A stretch of 64,000 bases of DNA from Azorinus chamasolen (lineage: Eukaryota; Mollusca; Bivalvia; Cardiida; Solecurtidae). Within the stretch, counting starts at the first letter, position 1, and each line of letters starts with the position of its first letter. Of this stretch, positions 63,925 to 64,000 are shown one piece after another. Made by a program: the position numbers and the translations under genes. The DNA lies in NCBI GenBank assembly GCA_963576725.1, contig OY755243.1:76840106-76904105 (forward strand), read 5' to 3'. Under the pieces are notes generated by a model. It searched no databases and was not told the DNA's origin. It was given only the letters and a program-made list of their open reading frames with translations.

Positions 63925-64000
63925 CCCATCGTCCGGCGTCCGGCCATCCGTCCGTCCGTAAACAATTGCTTTAAACGACATCTCCTCTGAAACCACATGG
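63925..64000 (+). mobile_element. HL-like head at window edge
   Basis: CGTCCGGCGTCCGGCCATCC, then GTCCGTCCGTAAACAATTGC and AAACGACATCTCCTCTGAAA: a GTCC microsatellite start like other HL heads, cut by the window end. Confidence 0.4.

Noticed and set aside
1..64000. tRNA, rRNA, prokaryotic operons or viral genes
   Set aside because: No tRNA B-box-containing cloverleaf, rRNA-like block, ribosome-binding-site spacing or viral protein motif was seen on either strand.

Overview
The window looks like non-coding, repeat-dominated nuclear DNA from an animal, most likely a bivalve mollusc. Evidence: AT-rich sequence, no reading frame that resembles a conserved protein apart from one broken reverse transcriptase fragment, two copies of the GAGTGAGTGAGTTGGG / GGTTTTACGTC head of a molluscan SINE-like repeat, and bivalve-style elements made of a hairpin, a GTCGGC or GTCC microsatellite and a 155-192 bp tandem array. 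I saw no tRNA, rRNA, intact gene or convincing promoter. The species cannot be named from the sequence alone.

Most recognisable features are short non-autonomous transposons. Family labels used below: T1-T6 have TTAA at both ends and termini like TTAACCCTTTCC (piggyBac-like MITEs). P has CAGTRRAAC-type ends and usually a TA duplication (Tc1/mariner, pogo-like). F carries a 95-nt hairpin with ends like CAGAGCTACAGATAA. X is a free-standing 65-nt hairpin. HL is Helitron-like, with a hairpin or microsatellite head, a nucleosome-length tandem array and a tail made of a short hairpin followed by TCTTGTT or TCTAGTT. R1-R3 are dispersed repeats without clear ends.

Layout. 0-3.8 kb: scattered T2, P, X and F copies. 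4.2-5.8 kb: a ~1.5 kb element with long inverted ends and facing ATC/GAT tracts. 5.9-14.8 kb: T1, T2, T6 and P copies, an HL element at 8.7-9.7 kb and a foldback element at 10.0-10.6 kb. 15.3-19.5 kb: nested HL elements with 174-bp and 164-bp arrays. 20-23.8 kb: tandem arrays and a CA tract. 24-45.2 kb: a dense MITE landscape, including T3 nested in P at 43.9-44.3 kb. 45.45-45.93 kb: a decayed non-LTR reverse transcriptase. 46-49.9 kb: sparser. 49.9-64 kb: three diverged copies of a several-kb segmental duplication, each altered by different MITE insertions, with an inverted 285-bp repeat cluster at 59.2-61.2 kb.

The most notable feature is that otherwise different MITE families share one design. 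Each holds a near-perfect internal palindrome, usually centred on CTCCTATAGGAG, and several share a stem core close to GTAGACCCAGATCAGAC. Copies whose two arms carry the same private substitutions suggest that the arms are kept identical. One locus pair (50,009 and 61,280-61,527) shows an empty and a filled TTAA site directly.
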